Assembly: GCA_022866885.1 (NCBI GenBank)
Contig: JALHWS010000108.1
Span: 1-6,669 of the forward strand
Reading direction: 5' to 3'
Origin: Candidatus Microgenomates bacterium
GTDB lineage: Bacteria; Patescibacteriota; Microgenomatia; 2-02-FULL-39-11
Length of the DNA stretch: 6,669 bases
Under the pieces are notes generated by a model. That model was given only the letters and a program-made list of their open reading frames with translations, was not told the DNA's origin and did not search any database. Shown one piece after another: positions 1 to 5,776 of the stretch. The position numbers and the translations under genes are program-made. Within the stretch, counting starts at the first letter, position 1; each line of letters begins with the position of its first letter.

Positions 1-458
1 GTCCCGAGTGCGGTAAAAAGGATTGCCGTTAAAAGCATATAAACAAACATAAGAAAACAGTAAGCGATATTAGTCACCCGGAAACCGATCAAAAGAGAGA
101 TCAGGAAAATAATAACTCCTTGAAAAACAGCGACCGTCGCTCCGCCCAAAGTCCGTCCCAGCATAATGTAATACCGGGAAACCGGCGCCACCAAAGTTTC
201 TTTAAGGAAACCGAATTGCCTGTCCCATATAATTTCTATCCCCATAAATATTGAAGTAAAAAGGACAGCCATGGCGATGATGCCTGGGGTCAGAAATTGG
301 AGATAGTTACCCTGCCCGGCTTTTTGGTAAATCGGCCCGAATCCAAAACCCAAAGCCACTAGAAATAAAAGGGGCTGGCCCAAAGAGCCGATCATCCGGC
401 TTTTTGAACGGATAAATCTTTTTATCTGCCTCAGCCAAAGAATATAGATTGTACTCAT
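1..458 (-). CDS. ABC-2 type transporter permease, partial (C-terminus beyond the left edge)
   Basis: Membrane subunit of an ABC exporter, partner of the ATPase encoded just upstream. The 152 visible residues start MSTIYILWLRQIKRF, a short basic cytoplasmic segment, followed by a hydrophobic stretch (about residues 27-42). The middle holds a typical ABC-2 family region: FLTPGIIAMAVLF, then IEIIWDRQFGFLKETLVAPVSR at about 83-104 (the conserved cytoplasmic loop with D, G, and a Pro before Ser/Arg). More hydrophobic helices follow at about 119-130 and 138-150. The ATG at 458-456 lies one base after the ATPase stop and has a GGGGGAG eight bases upstream, so translation is probably coupled. Family members are usually about 240-280 aa, so roughly 100 residues are missing at the window edge. 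DrrB/NatB/NodJ-like proteins export drugs, ions or glycans; the substrate cannot be told from the sequence. Confidence 0.9.
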   Translation of the reverse strand, partial: MSTIYILWLRQIKRFIRSKSRMIGSLGQPLLFLVALGFGFGPIYQKAGQGNYLQFLTPGIIAMAVLFTSIFMGIEIIWDRQFGFLKETLVAPVSRYYIMLGRTLGGATVAVFQGVIIFLISLLIGFRVTNIAYCFLMFVYMLLTAILFTALG

Positions 459-459
459 C

Positions 460-1248
460 TCATTTTCTCCCCCAGGCGCGCCGGTGCATTCTCATCCGAT
501 CGGCTACCGTCCCCTCTTCATGACGGATGCTTTTGCCGGTCAGAGAAATAAAAGCGTCTTCGAGATTGTTTTTGCCGGTTTGTTTGATAATATCCTGCGG
601 TGTCCCTTCGGAAATTATTTTGCCGTGGTCGATGATAGCCACTCTTTGGGCCATTTTCTCCGCCTCACCTATGTAATGGGTGGTAAAAAAGACGGTAATC
701 TGCTCCTTTTTATTCAGTTTGAGGATGTAATCCCACATGGCGTTTCTCGTCTGCGGGTCAAGCCCGAGAGTCGGCTCGTCCAAAAAAAAGATTTTCGGGT
801 GGTGCAAAAGCCCCCGGGCAATCTCCAGCCGTCTTTTCATGCCTCCGGAAAAAGTCTTCACCAAATCATTTCTGCGGTCCCAAAGCTCAACATATCTTAA
901 TAATTCTTCAATTCTTTCCTTCCTAATCGATTTTGCTACCTTATATAATACTCCGTGGAACTCCATGTTCTCATAAGCCGTCAACTCGTCATCAAGGCTC
1001 GGGTCCTGGAAAACGATACCGAAGGACTGTCGGACTTTGGCCTGGTCGGTCAAAGGGTCAAATCCGTTAACGGTAATTTTTCCGCTGGTGGGATGAAGAA
1101 GCGTGGTCAGCATCTTGATCGTCGTCGTCTTGCCTGCCCCGTTTGGTCCCAAAAAAGCAAAAATCTCGCCCTTTTTTACGGAAAAGGAAATGCTGTCAAC
1201 AGCGGTAAAGCCATTGAATTTTTTAGTTAAGTTTTTTACTTCAATCAT
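460..1248 (-). CDS. ABC transporter ATP-binding protein (DrrA/NatA/CcmA-like)
   Basis: Cytoplasmic ATPase that powers the ABC-2 exporter formed with the adjacent permease. Starting at the ATG at 1248 it has 262 residues and a complete set of ABC motifs: Walker A GPNGAGKT (34-41), Q-loop with Q81 in FQDPSLD, signature SGGMKRR (134-140), Walker B IFFLDEPT (153-160), D-loop LGLDP (161-165) and H-loop H191. The tail NNLEDAFISLTGKS resembles the C-terminal extension of DrrA-type subunits. The frame stays open upstream to a TTG at 1260, but MIEVKNLTKKF is the usual beginning of the family, so the ATG is preferred; neither start has a clear ribosome-binding site. The stop codon is one base from the permease start. 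The gene follows dcd with a 42-base gap, so it may be read from the dcd promoter. The exported substrate is unknown. Confidence 0.95.
   Translation of the reverse strand: MIEVKNLTKKFNGFTAVDSISFSVKKGEIFAFLGPNGAGKTTTIKMLTTLLHPTSGKITVNGFDPLTDQAKVRQSFGIVFQDPSLDDELTAYENMEFHGVLYKVAKSIRKERIEELLRYVELWDRRNDLVKTFSGGMKRRLEIARGLLHHPKIFFLDEPTLGLDPQTRNAMWDYILKLNKKEQITVFFTTHYIGEAEKMAQRVAIIDHGKIISEGTPQDIIKQTGKNNLEDAFISLTGKSIRHEEGTVADRMRMHRRAWGRK
467..473 (-). promoter_or_regulatory. Shine-Dalgarno site of the ABC permease gene
   Basis: On the minus strand GGGGGAG lies eight bases before the permease ATG (458-456), inside the last codons of the ATPase gene. It supports that ATG over the overlapping ATG at 463-461, which reads Met-Arg-stop. 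It is the only convincing Shine-Dalgarno sequence before any gene start in this window. Confidence 0.6.
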
Positions 1249-1266
1249 AGAAACTGCCAAAATACC

Positions 1267-1299
1267 AGAGGTGTCCTATCTGGGACACCTCTAAGGTGT
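1267..1299. repeat. Strong hairpin with three alternative arms between dcd and the ABC genes
   Basis: AGAGGTGTCC (1267-1276) and GGACACCTCT (1283-1292) form a perfect 10-bp inverted repeat around a 6-base loop. A third arm, AGGTGT (1294-1299), can also pair with ACACCT (1285-1290), so the middle arm has two possible partners. The dcd stop codon (1293-1291) lies at the foot of the hairpin. No run of T follows on either strand, so a classical intrinsic terminator is not supported. It may be a solo REP-like element, an attenuator, or an mRNA 3'-end or processing structure between two co-directional genes. Confidence 0.65.
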
Positions 1300-1869
1300 A
1301 CTTTTCTCTCTGGAGAGTCTGGATGGTAAGGGCGATTTCTGGTTGAGATATTTCGCGGTTTTCTTTTTGTAATAAGGCACGTCAGACGGAGATGAAAGAG
1401 TCTCAAAAGAGAGGGAGCAAATCGACATTCCCGGATAAAGCTTCACCGGCAGGCGGCCCATGTTGGCCAATTCCAAAGTAATCTGTCCGCGGAAACCGGA
1501 ATCTATGTTGGCGGCGGTTGAGTGGATGATGACACCAAGCCGGCCGATACTGCTTCGGCCTTCCAACCGGGCAGTCAGGTCATCGGGAAGCTCGATATAT
1601 TCTTCCGTCACCGCCAGAGCAAATTCGCCGGGATGAAGGATAAAAGCCTCGCCGCTGTCTACCTTCACCTCATTGGTCAGTTTCTCCATAATCTTCCTGT
1701 CATAAGGGTCAATAACCGCCACCGAGCTGTTGTCGTAGACTCTAAAAACATCACCCAGCCGAAGATCCAGCGAGCAGGAACCAAGCTGGCTCGCGTAATC
1801 AGGTCTGGGAGTGACCTTAACTTTGCCGGAAGAAATATATTTTTTTATATCTTTGTCTGAGAGAACCAT
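1291..1869 (-). CDS. dcd: dCTP deaminase family protein (Dcd, possibly bifunctional Dcd-Dut)
   Basis: Deaminates dCTP to dUTP in the cytoplasm, feeding dUMP and dTMP synthesis; some relatives also hydrolyse dUTP to dUMP. From the ATG at 1869 the protein has 192 residues, about the length of E. coli Dcd. Visible family motifs are GSCSLDLRLG (30-39), the nucleotide-binding segment RLEGRSSIGRLG (101-112), SGFRGQITLEL with E133 matching the catalytic glutamate, PGMSICSLSFETL (146-158), and the C-terminal lid TAKYLNQKSPLPSRL. The frame is open to an ATG at 1908, but that adds 13 residues encoded by AT-rich repeat DNA, while MVLSDKDI is the family's usual beginning. I see no Shine-Dalgarno sequence. 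The gene is divergent from the cohesin gene and its stop codon touches a hairpin. Sequence alone does not settle mono- versus bifunctional activity. Confidence 0.93.
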   Translation of the reverse strand: MVLSDKDIKKYISSGKVKVTPRPDYASQLGSCSLDLRLGDVFRVYDNSSVAVIDPYDRKIMEKLTNEVKVDSGEAFILHPGEFALAVTEEYIELPDDLTARLEGRSSIGRLGVIIHSTAANIDSGFRGQITLELANMGRLPVKLYPGMSICSLSFETLSSPSDVPYYKKKTAKYLNQKSPLPSRLSREKSTP

Positions 1870-1893
1870 ATACAAAATAAAATTCAAAAACTT

Positions 1894-1995
1894 AAATTCA
1901 AATGACAAACCAAGCTCAAAATTTAAAATTCAAAAATAATTTGTTATTTGAGTTTTGGATTTGATTTGAATCTTTGAATTTTGACATTTGGATTT
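1894..1995. repeat. AT-rich imperfect palindrome of about 100 bases in the divergent intergenic region
   Basis: The gap between dcd and the cohesin gene is dominated by degenerate AATTCAAA/TTTGAATT words. The outer arms 1894-1909 (AAATTCAAATGACAAA) and 1980-1995 (TTTGACATTTGGATTT) are complementary at 14 of 16 positions. Near the centre, AAATAA (1934-1939) and TTATTT (1944-1949) pair around a TTTG loop. The DNA between the arms is partly self-complementary. It could be an intergenic repeat, a regulator-binding region or a foldable DNA structure; no function can be assigned. Confidence 0.55.
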
Positions 1996-2009
1996 GTTTT
2001 CTATTTTAT
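1981..2009 (+). promoter_or_regulatory. Candidate upstream promoter for the cohesin gene
   Basis: A perfect -35 hexamer TTGACA (1981-1986) is followed after 17 bases by TTTTAT (2004-2009), matching the -10 consensus at four of six positions. The -35 overlaps the right arm of the AT-rich palindrome. In such AT-rich DNA this could arise by chance. Confidence 0.3.
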
Positions 2010-2014
2010 CACAC

Positions 2015-2043
2015 TTGACACTTGGCTGTCAGATGTTTACATT
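2015..2043 (+). promoter_or_regulatory. Candidate proximal promoter for the cohesin gene
   Basis: TTGACA (2015-2020) matches the -35 consensus perfectly and is followed after 17 bases by TACATT (2038-2043), four of six matches to the -10 consensus. Transcription would begin around 2049-2051, only a few bases before the ATG at 2054. With no Shine-Dalgarno sequence in front of that ATG, a leaderless or nearly leaderless mRNA is plausible. Confidence 0.45.
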
Positions 2044-2053
2044 AGAATTATAA

Positions 2054-2668
2054 ATGAAATTTTATCGAAATATCCGTAAGGGTATTATTGATTATTGGGG
2101 AAAAGTACAGAAAGACCTGCGGAAAACCGGCCGGAAGCAAAAAATTATTATTCTGGCTGTTTTGGGAGGATGCCTGGTTATCGGCCTTCTCTTGCCTTTT
2201 ATCTATAGAACCTTCCTTTCTGCCAAAAGCGGGATAAAAACCAACCTCAAACCGGTAAAATTAAGCTTAACTCCCACAAAGCAGACGGTAAAATCCGGGG
2301 AAACTTTTATGACCAACATCTTTCTTTCTTCTCCGGATAATGGAGTGGAGGCGGCTGACTTTGTCGTCAAATTTGATCCCAATGTCCTGAAAGCAACCAA
2401 TATCGCCACCGGAAATTTCTTCCGCGAATATCCGATCAAAGAAACTTACACCGATAGTGTAAAAGTCTCCGGCATTGCCACTCTGGTCGAAGACACCTTC
2501 CTCATCCCCAAAGGCGAAGGAATAGTAGCGACAATCACTTTCCAAACTCTCAAACCGGCTGTCAAAACGGTCGTCAGTTTTGACCGGGAGAAAACGATCA
2601 TCGCGTCGGACGGAAAAAACGTTTTAGAGAAAAAGAATATAAGTGACTTACAGATCACAGTAAAATAG
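2054..2668 (+). CDS. Membrane-anchored cohesin-domain protein
   Basis: The 204-residue product has a basic cytoplasmic head (1-29), one transmembrane helix (about 30-51, IIILAVLGGCLVIGLLLPF) and an extracytoplasmic domain (about 66-204). That domain reads like a cohesin fold: VKLSLTPTKQTVKSGETF opens the first strands, VEAADFVVKFDPNVLKATN (99-117) is the typical cohesin strand and turn, GEGIVATITFQTL (154-166) is the conserved core strand, and TIIASDGKNVL (181-191) is the closing segment. Cohesins bind dockerin modules in cellulosomes and also occur singly in bacteria and archaea that lack cellulosomes. No dockerin-like Asp/Asn repeat is visible elsewhere in this window, so the partner is unknown. 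The start has no Shine-Dalgarno sequence. The gene is followed two bases after its stop by a palindromic element and then by a large secreted protein on the same strand. The likely role is presenting or tethering another protein at the cell surface. Confidence 0.8.
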   Translation: MKFYRNIRKGIIDYWGKVQKDLRKTGRKQKIIILAVLGGCLVIGLLLPFIYRTFLSAKSGIKTNLKPVKLSLTPTKQTVKSGETFMTNIFLSSPDNGVEAADFVVKFDPNVLKATNIATGNFFREYPIKETYTDSVKVSGIATLVEDTFLIPKGEGIVATITFQTLKPAVKTVVSFDREKTIIASDGKNVLEKKNISDLQITVK

Positions 2669-2670
2669 TC

Positions 2671-2785
2671 TGTCATTGCGAGGACCCCGATGTTACATCG
2701 GGGGACGTGGCAATCTCGGACGGGATTGTCCCGCCTCAGCGGGATCCCGCCTGATGGCGGTGACTTCGTTTCGCTCGCAATGACA
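2671..2785. repeat. GC-rich palindromic repeat element, copy 1
   Basis: A 115-base element bounded by perfect 12-bp terminal inverted repeats, TGTCATTGCGAG (2671-2682) and CTCGCAATGACA (2774-2785). Inside are four potential hairpins: CCCCGATGT/ACATCGGGG (2685-2703), CGGGA/TCCCG (2721-2733), CCCGC/GCGGG (2730-2743) and CCGCC/GGCGG (2747-2760). The box ACGTGGCAATC follows the first hairpin. The element fills nearly the whole gap between the cohesin gene and the 939-aa gene, ending seven bases before the latter's ATG. There is no transposase gene, so it is probably a non-autonomous element. Confidence 0.85.
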
Positions 2786-2792
2786 ATCTGAT

Positions 2793-5612
2793 ATGAAAAA
2801 CCAAAAAGGCGAAATAGCCACCCTACTCACTCTTCTTTCCGTCGGGCTGATGGCGGTCGGGATCTTCGCCGGCAATAAACTGGCCCAAACCGGCGGCAGG
2901 CTGAATCCGCTGGCGGCGGAAGCGGTAAAATGCGGAACAACAAACGGTCCGGCGGCCTGGACTACCTCGAAATGGGAGGAAGCCAATAGTAAAGCCAACG
3001 GTGATTTTAATCGGGTTTGTGGTTTCCTGGATCCAAATTCCACTCTTTGTACAGAAGATAAAGATTATTGTGTATGCAATATATGGGATGCTGGTTATGG
3101 ATGTCTTTGGCCATATGGTGGTTGCGGTTTGTATGATGGAAGTGAAGGCGCATGCAGACTAGTAGAACAGAAATTTAAAGTTTGTGCTTGGTATTCAACT
3201 TGCGGCAAATGTAGAACAAGAGGAACGGATGTAAAAGATGTCTGTCCTCTACCTCCGACTGAAGTACCGACTAAACCGCCGGCAGCAGCACCGACCACTC
3301 CGCCGGAACCCACTACTCCTCCCGGGGCGCCGACTAAACCGCCGGCTGCTCCCACTTCTCCCCCTCCCGGAGCGCCGACTGTTCCTCCAGCCGGAGGCGG
3401 GGCTTGCGCTCTAATTCCTGCTTCCGGTGATTACGGTAGTACCTGTCCGGCTGATGCCCAGGGCAAATGCTGGCAGAGAACCAGAGTCGATGGTAAAGCT
3501 TGTTCAACCGATCCGGGAAGCGATAAATATGATAAAGACTGCAATAAGTGGTTTAAGTGCGAAAGCGTCTGGAAAGGCCCCTGCGAAGACCAGGCCACCT
3601 GCGAAAAAGGAGCGGCTCCAACGGCGAAACCGACGGCGAAACCGGGAAGCGGAGGTCCCACTTCACCTCCAGGAGGAGGAGGATCTATACCGCCGGATAT
3701 AGCTAATAAAACTAAAATTACAATCCTAGAAGGTATATTTGGAGCCCCTCAAGTCTCATTTATGGGAAAACAGGTTAAATTAAAAGACGCCCGTATTTCC
3801 TATCAATACGACACCGGAAAATGGGCTGATATTGAAAAACCATATACATTGAAAATCGATAAAATAACCGGTGTAGCTGATTCTTTTATTTTTGTCGGAT
3901 TTAAAAATAAACCTATTTATATTGATCCATCCTTTTATTTTAATTTTAAGACTTACGGTATACCGATAAAAACAATTATTAACATCCAAGCGGAACAGGA
4001 AGACTATCCAAATGTCAAACTATGTCTTACTGGTGAAGGTGAAATAATAAATTCTGATGTTAATAATGTATCTGGTAAGGGCCTAGTGATAGAAAAATGG
4101 GAACCGTCGATTGCGGAATTAAACATATGGACAAATTGCACCGGGGGTAATATATCCACAAACCGGCCGCCGGTAATAGAAGTGACTGACATGAACAAAC
4201 CACCCGGGGAGGCAACCGACGGAGATATATATACTTATCAAATAACTGCCTCCGACCCGGATAATGATCCTATCACCTACTCTGTGGAGACGGAACCGAA
4301 AGAGATTGGAGTGACTATCGATGCGAAACAGATAGTTAAATGGGATAAAGTTGACATCAAGAAAGCCAAAGATGGCACAAAAGAGGATGGAACATCTTTT
4401 AAATATGTAACTATCAAAGTGATTGCGACGGATAGTAAAAAGGCAAGCTCATCATATTATTGGGGAGTTGAAATTAAACCAAAGGGATCTGCTACCGGTG
4501 TAAGCACCGCTTATTACATATTTAAATTACAGCTAAAAGACTATTCCAACTCAAGAAAACAAGCGCATAATTTTATATTTGATATGGATCAGAACATTGC
4601 TAATTATGTCCAAAATCCCAGTACCGGAATTACTGTCGCCCCAGAAATAATTTCTACTAAAAAATTACCACTGAAAAAGATAGATGAAACAAAATCAGAT
4701 TATTATCTCTATGAAAGTGATTTAGTCGTCATAAAAGGAACGTCAAAAGATCCCACAAAAATTTTGACAGATAATAACAATATTGCGCCGGTAATTGATT
4801 CTATCCTACTGGATGATATAAAATATAAAATTGTTTCCGGATCGGATGATATTTACCCCTGTTTTATTGATGCAAAGACAGGAGCTAGTGTAACAACAAT
4901 TATAGAAAAATATAAAGCCAAGAATTGCGCTATAGTGACGTCAGTACGATCGACAAATAAAGAATTTGAGGTTATACCTACCCAAAGAAGTCTAAAAATT
5001 AATTTTATTCAGAAAGCGACTGGTATATCTAAACCAAGTAATTATAATTTTACGATCCAAATTGCCGGTGAAATGATAGAAGAAGGATCAATAACAGGAT
5101 GTAATGAAAGTAAAGATCCCAGAGGATTAATACTTGCTGGAACTTTAAGTGATAGTCCGCTTGCTGTTTGTACTTCCAAGAACGAATATCCGGTAGAAAT
5201 GCCCACAAAACCCGATAGAAAATTTTTAATTGGTGGAATAATGAGAATATTTAAAAAAACGGATAATAGCCAAGTAGGTACATGTGATTTTAACAGTTAT
5301 GAATTTCCATTTCATAAATTAGGCGATCCGGGTTCAGCCGATTTTAATATAAAATTAAATACAACTTATAAAAAAGACAATGAAATCACATGCAGTTTTG
5401 ACAAAACAAATTCATATGCCAATACTCAATCACCTGTTTCCGGCTCGACGAATGATAAATATAGACTGGTTCGGGATCTTTATGCAAAGGGTCGGATCGA
5501 TGCTCTGGCTGTTTCGCAATTTGTCGCTCAAGCTACCCGCTATCCCGGCGTGCAGACGAAAACTCTCGATTACTCCGAGTTACCCCAAACCTACGATTTA
5601 CCAATGCTTTAA
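2793..5612 (+). CDS. Large secreted or surface protein with two cysteine-rich modules and a cadherin/Ig-like domain
   Basis: I do not recognise a family for the whole 939-residue protein. In order: MKNQKG and a hydrophobic segment (about 7-27) acting as a signal peptide or anchor; a module with 12 cysteines (C47-C151); a Pro/Thr-rich linker (152-202); a second module with 8 cysteines (C205-C270); a Thr/Lys/Pro/Gly linker (274-300); then long beta-rich regions. Residues 458-562 resemble a cadherin- or Ig-like repeat, with NRPPVIEV at its start, the calcium-ligand-like motif SDPDNDPITYS (487-497), and VTIKVIATDSKK (539-550) as a closing strand. Eight more cysteines are spread over 411-867. Even cysteine counts suggest disulfides and therefore an extracytoplasmic location. 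No catalytic motif or LPXTG sorting signal is visible. The ATG at 2793 has no Shine-Dalgarno sequence and lies seven bases after a palindromic element. Base composition varies sharply along the gene. Adhesion or surface-layer roles are possible but inferred. Confidence 0.8.
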   Translation: MKNQKGEIATLLTLLSVGLMAVGIFAGNKLAQTGGRLNPLAAEAVKCGTTNGPAAWTTSKWEEANSKANGDFNRVCGFLDPNSTLCTEDKDYCVCNIWDAGYGCLWPYGGCGLYDGSEGACRLVEQKFKVCAWYSTCGKCRTRGTDVKDVCPLPPTEVPTKPPAAAPTTPPEPTTPPGAPTKPPAAPTSPPPGAPTVPPAGGGACALIPASGDYGSTCPADAQGKCWQRTRVDGKACSTDPGSDKYDKDCNKWFKCESVWKGPCEDQATCEKGAAPTAKPTAKPGSGGPTSPPGGGGSIPPDIANKTKITILEGIFGAPQVSFMGKQVKLKDARISYQYDTGKWADIEKPYTLKIDKITGVADSFIFVGFKNKPIYIDPSFYFNFKTYGIPIKTIINIQAEQEDYPNVKLCLTGEGEIINSDVNNVSGKGLVIEKWEPSIAELNIWTNCTGGNISTNRPPVIEVTDMNKPPGEATDGDIYTYQITASDPDNDPITYSVETEPKEIGVTIDAKQIVKWDKVDIKKAKDGTKEDGTSFKYVTIKVIATDSKKASSSYYWGVEIKPKGSATGVSTAYYIFKLQLKDYSNSRKQAHNFIFDMDQNIANYVQNPSTGITVAPEIISTKKLPLKKIDETKSDYYLYESDLVVIKGTSKDPTKILTDNNNIAPVIDSILLDDIKYKIVSGSDDIYPCFIDAKTGASVTTIIEKYKAKNCAIVTSVRSTNKEFEVIPTQRSLKINFIQKATGISKPSNYNFTIQIAGEMIEEGSITGCNESKDPRGLILAGTLSDSPLAVCTSKNEYPVEMPTKPDRKFLIGGIMRIFKKTDNSQVGTCDFNSYEFPFHKLGDPGSADFNIKLNTTYKKDNEITCSFDKTNSYANTQSPVSGSTNDKYRLVRDLYAKGRIDALAVSQFVAQATRYPGVQTKTLDYSELPQTYDLPML
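3267..3346 (+). repeat. Direct repeats coding the Pro/Thr linker
   Basis: A 17-base word, CCGACTAAACCGCCGGC, occurs at 3267-3283 and 3330-3346 within the stretch coding residues 152-202. It gives repeated PTKPPA units, with related APTTPP/APTSPP variants around them. Such stretches form extended flexible linkers between extracellular domains and tend to change length by slippage or recombination. Confidence 0.75.
3621..3644 (+). repeat. Perfect 12-base tandem duplication in the second linker
   Basis: ACGGCGAAACCG is present twice in tandem (3621-3632, 3633-3644) and codes for TAKPTAKP in the second linker. It keeps the frame and looks like a recent slippage duplication. Confidence 0.8.
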
Positions 5613-5627
5613 AAGGTATCTACTACT

Positions 5628-5740
5628 CGTCATTGCGAGCACTTCGTTGTCATTGCGAGCGTAGCGAAGCAATCCCGTGATGCTGCAATAATTCCTGCGG
5701 GATCGCCACGTCCCGATTTACATCGGGACTCGCGATGACA
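5628..5740. repeat. GC-rich palindromic repeat element, copy 2, inverted relative to copy 1
   Basis: The full element runs from TGTCATTGCGAG (5648-5659) to CTCGCGATGACA (5729-5740), with one mismatch between the termini. An extra left terminus, CGTCATTGCGAG (5628-5639), lies just upstream and looks like a remnant or tandem half-copy. It contains the hairpin GTCCCGAT/ATCGGGAC (5710-5729). Read on the minus strand, it follows the same order as copy 1: terminus, CCCGATGT hairpin, ACGTGGC box, CGGGATTG, a variable centre, then CTTCG and the other terminus. It occupies most of the 164-base gap between the 939-aa gene and the ClpC-like gene. A T-run at 5755-5760 is too far from the hairpin for a standard terminator. 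Confidence 0.8.
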
Positions 5741-5776
5741 GTTGTCCCTCACCCTTTTTTCTGATAGTCTGAAATT

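Noticed and set aside
484..900. Plus-strand ORF of 138 aa
   Set aside because: It is antisense to the complete, motif-bearing ABC ATPase and resembles no known protein.
1249..1260. Upstream TTG start for the ABC ATPase, adding four residues
   Set aside because: MIEVKNLTKKF at the ATG is the normal family beginning, and no ribosome-binding site supports the TTG.
1870..1908. Upstream ATG for dcd, adding 13 residues
   Set aside because: The extension (MSFEFKFLNFILY) is coded by AT-rich repeat DNA, and the family begins at MVLSDKDI.
2671..2785. Copy 1 as an intrinsic terminator for the cohesin gene
   Set aside because: Strong hairpins exist but no T-run follows any of them; termination could still occur but is not shown.
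2693..3043. Minus-strand ORF of 116 aa containing CHCERNEV
   Set aside because: It is a reading of palindromic copy 1 joined to the antisense of the 939-aa gene; such peptides are typical spurious translations of this repeat.
5742..5768. Promoter for the ClpC-like gene (TTGTCC, then GATAGT)
   Set aside because: The 15-base spacing and weak hexamers are below what I would call.
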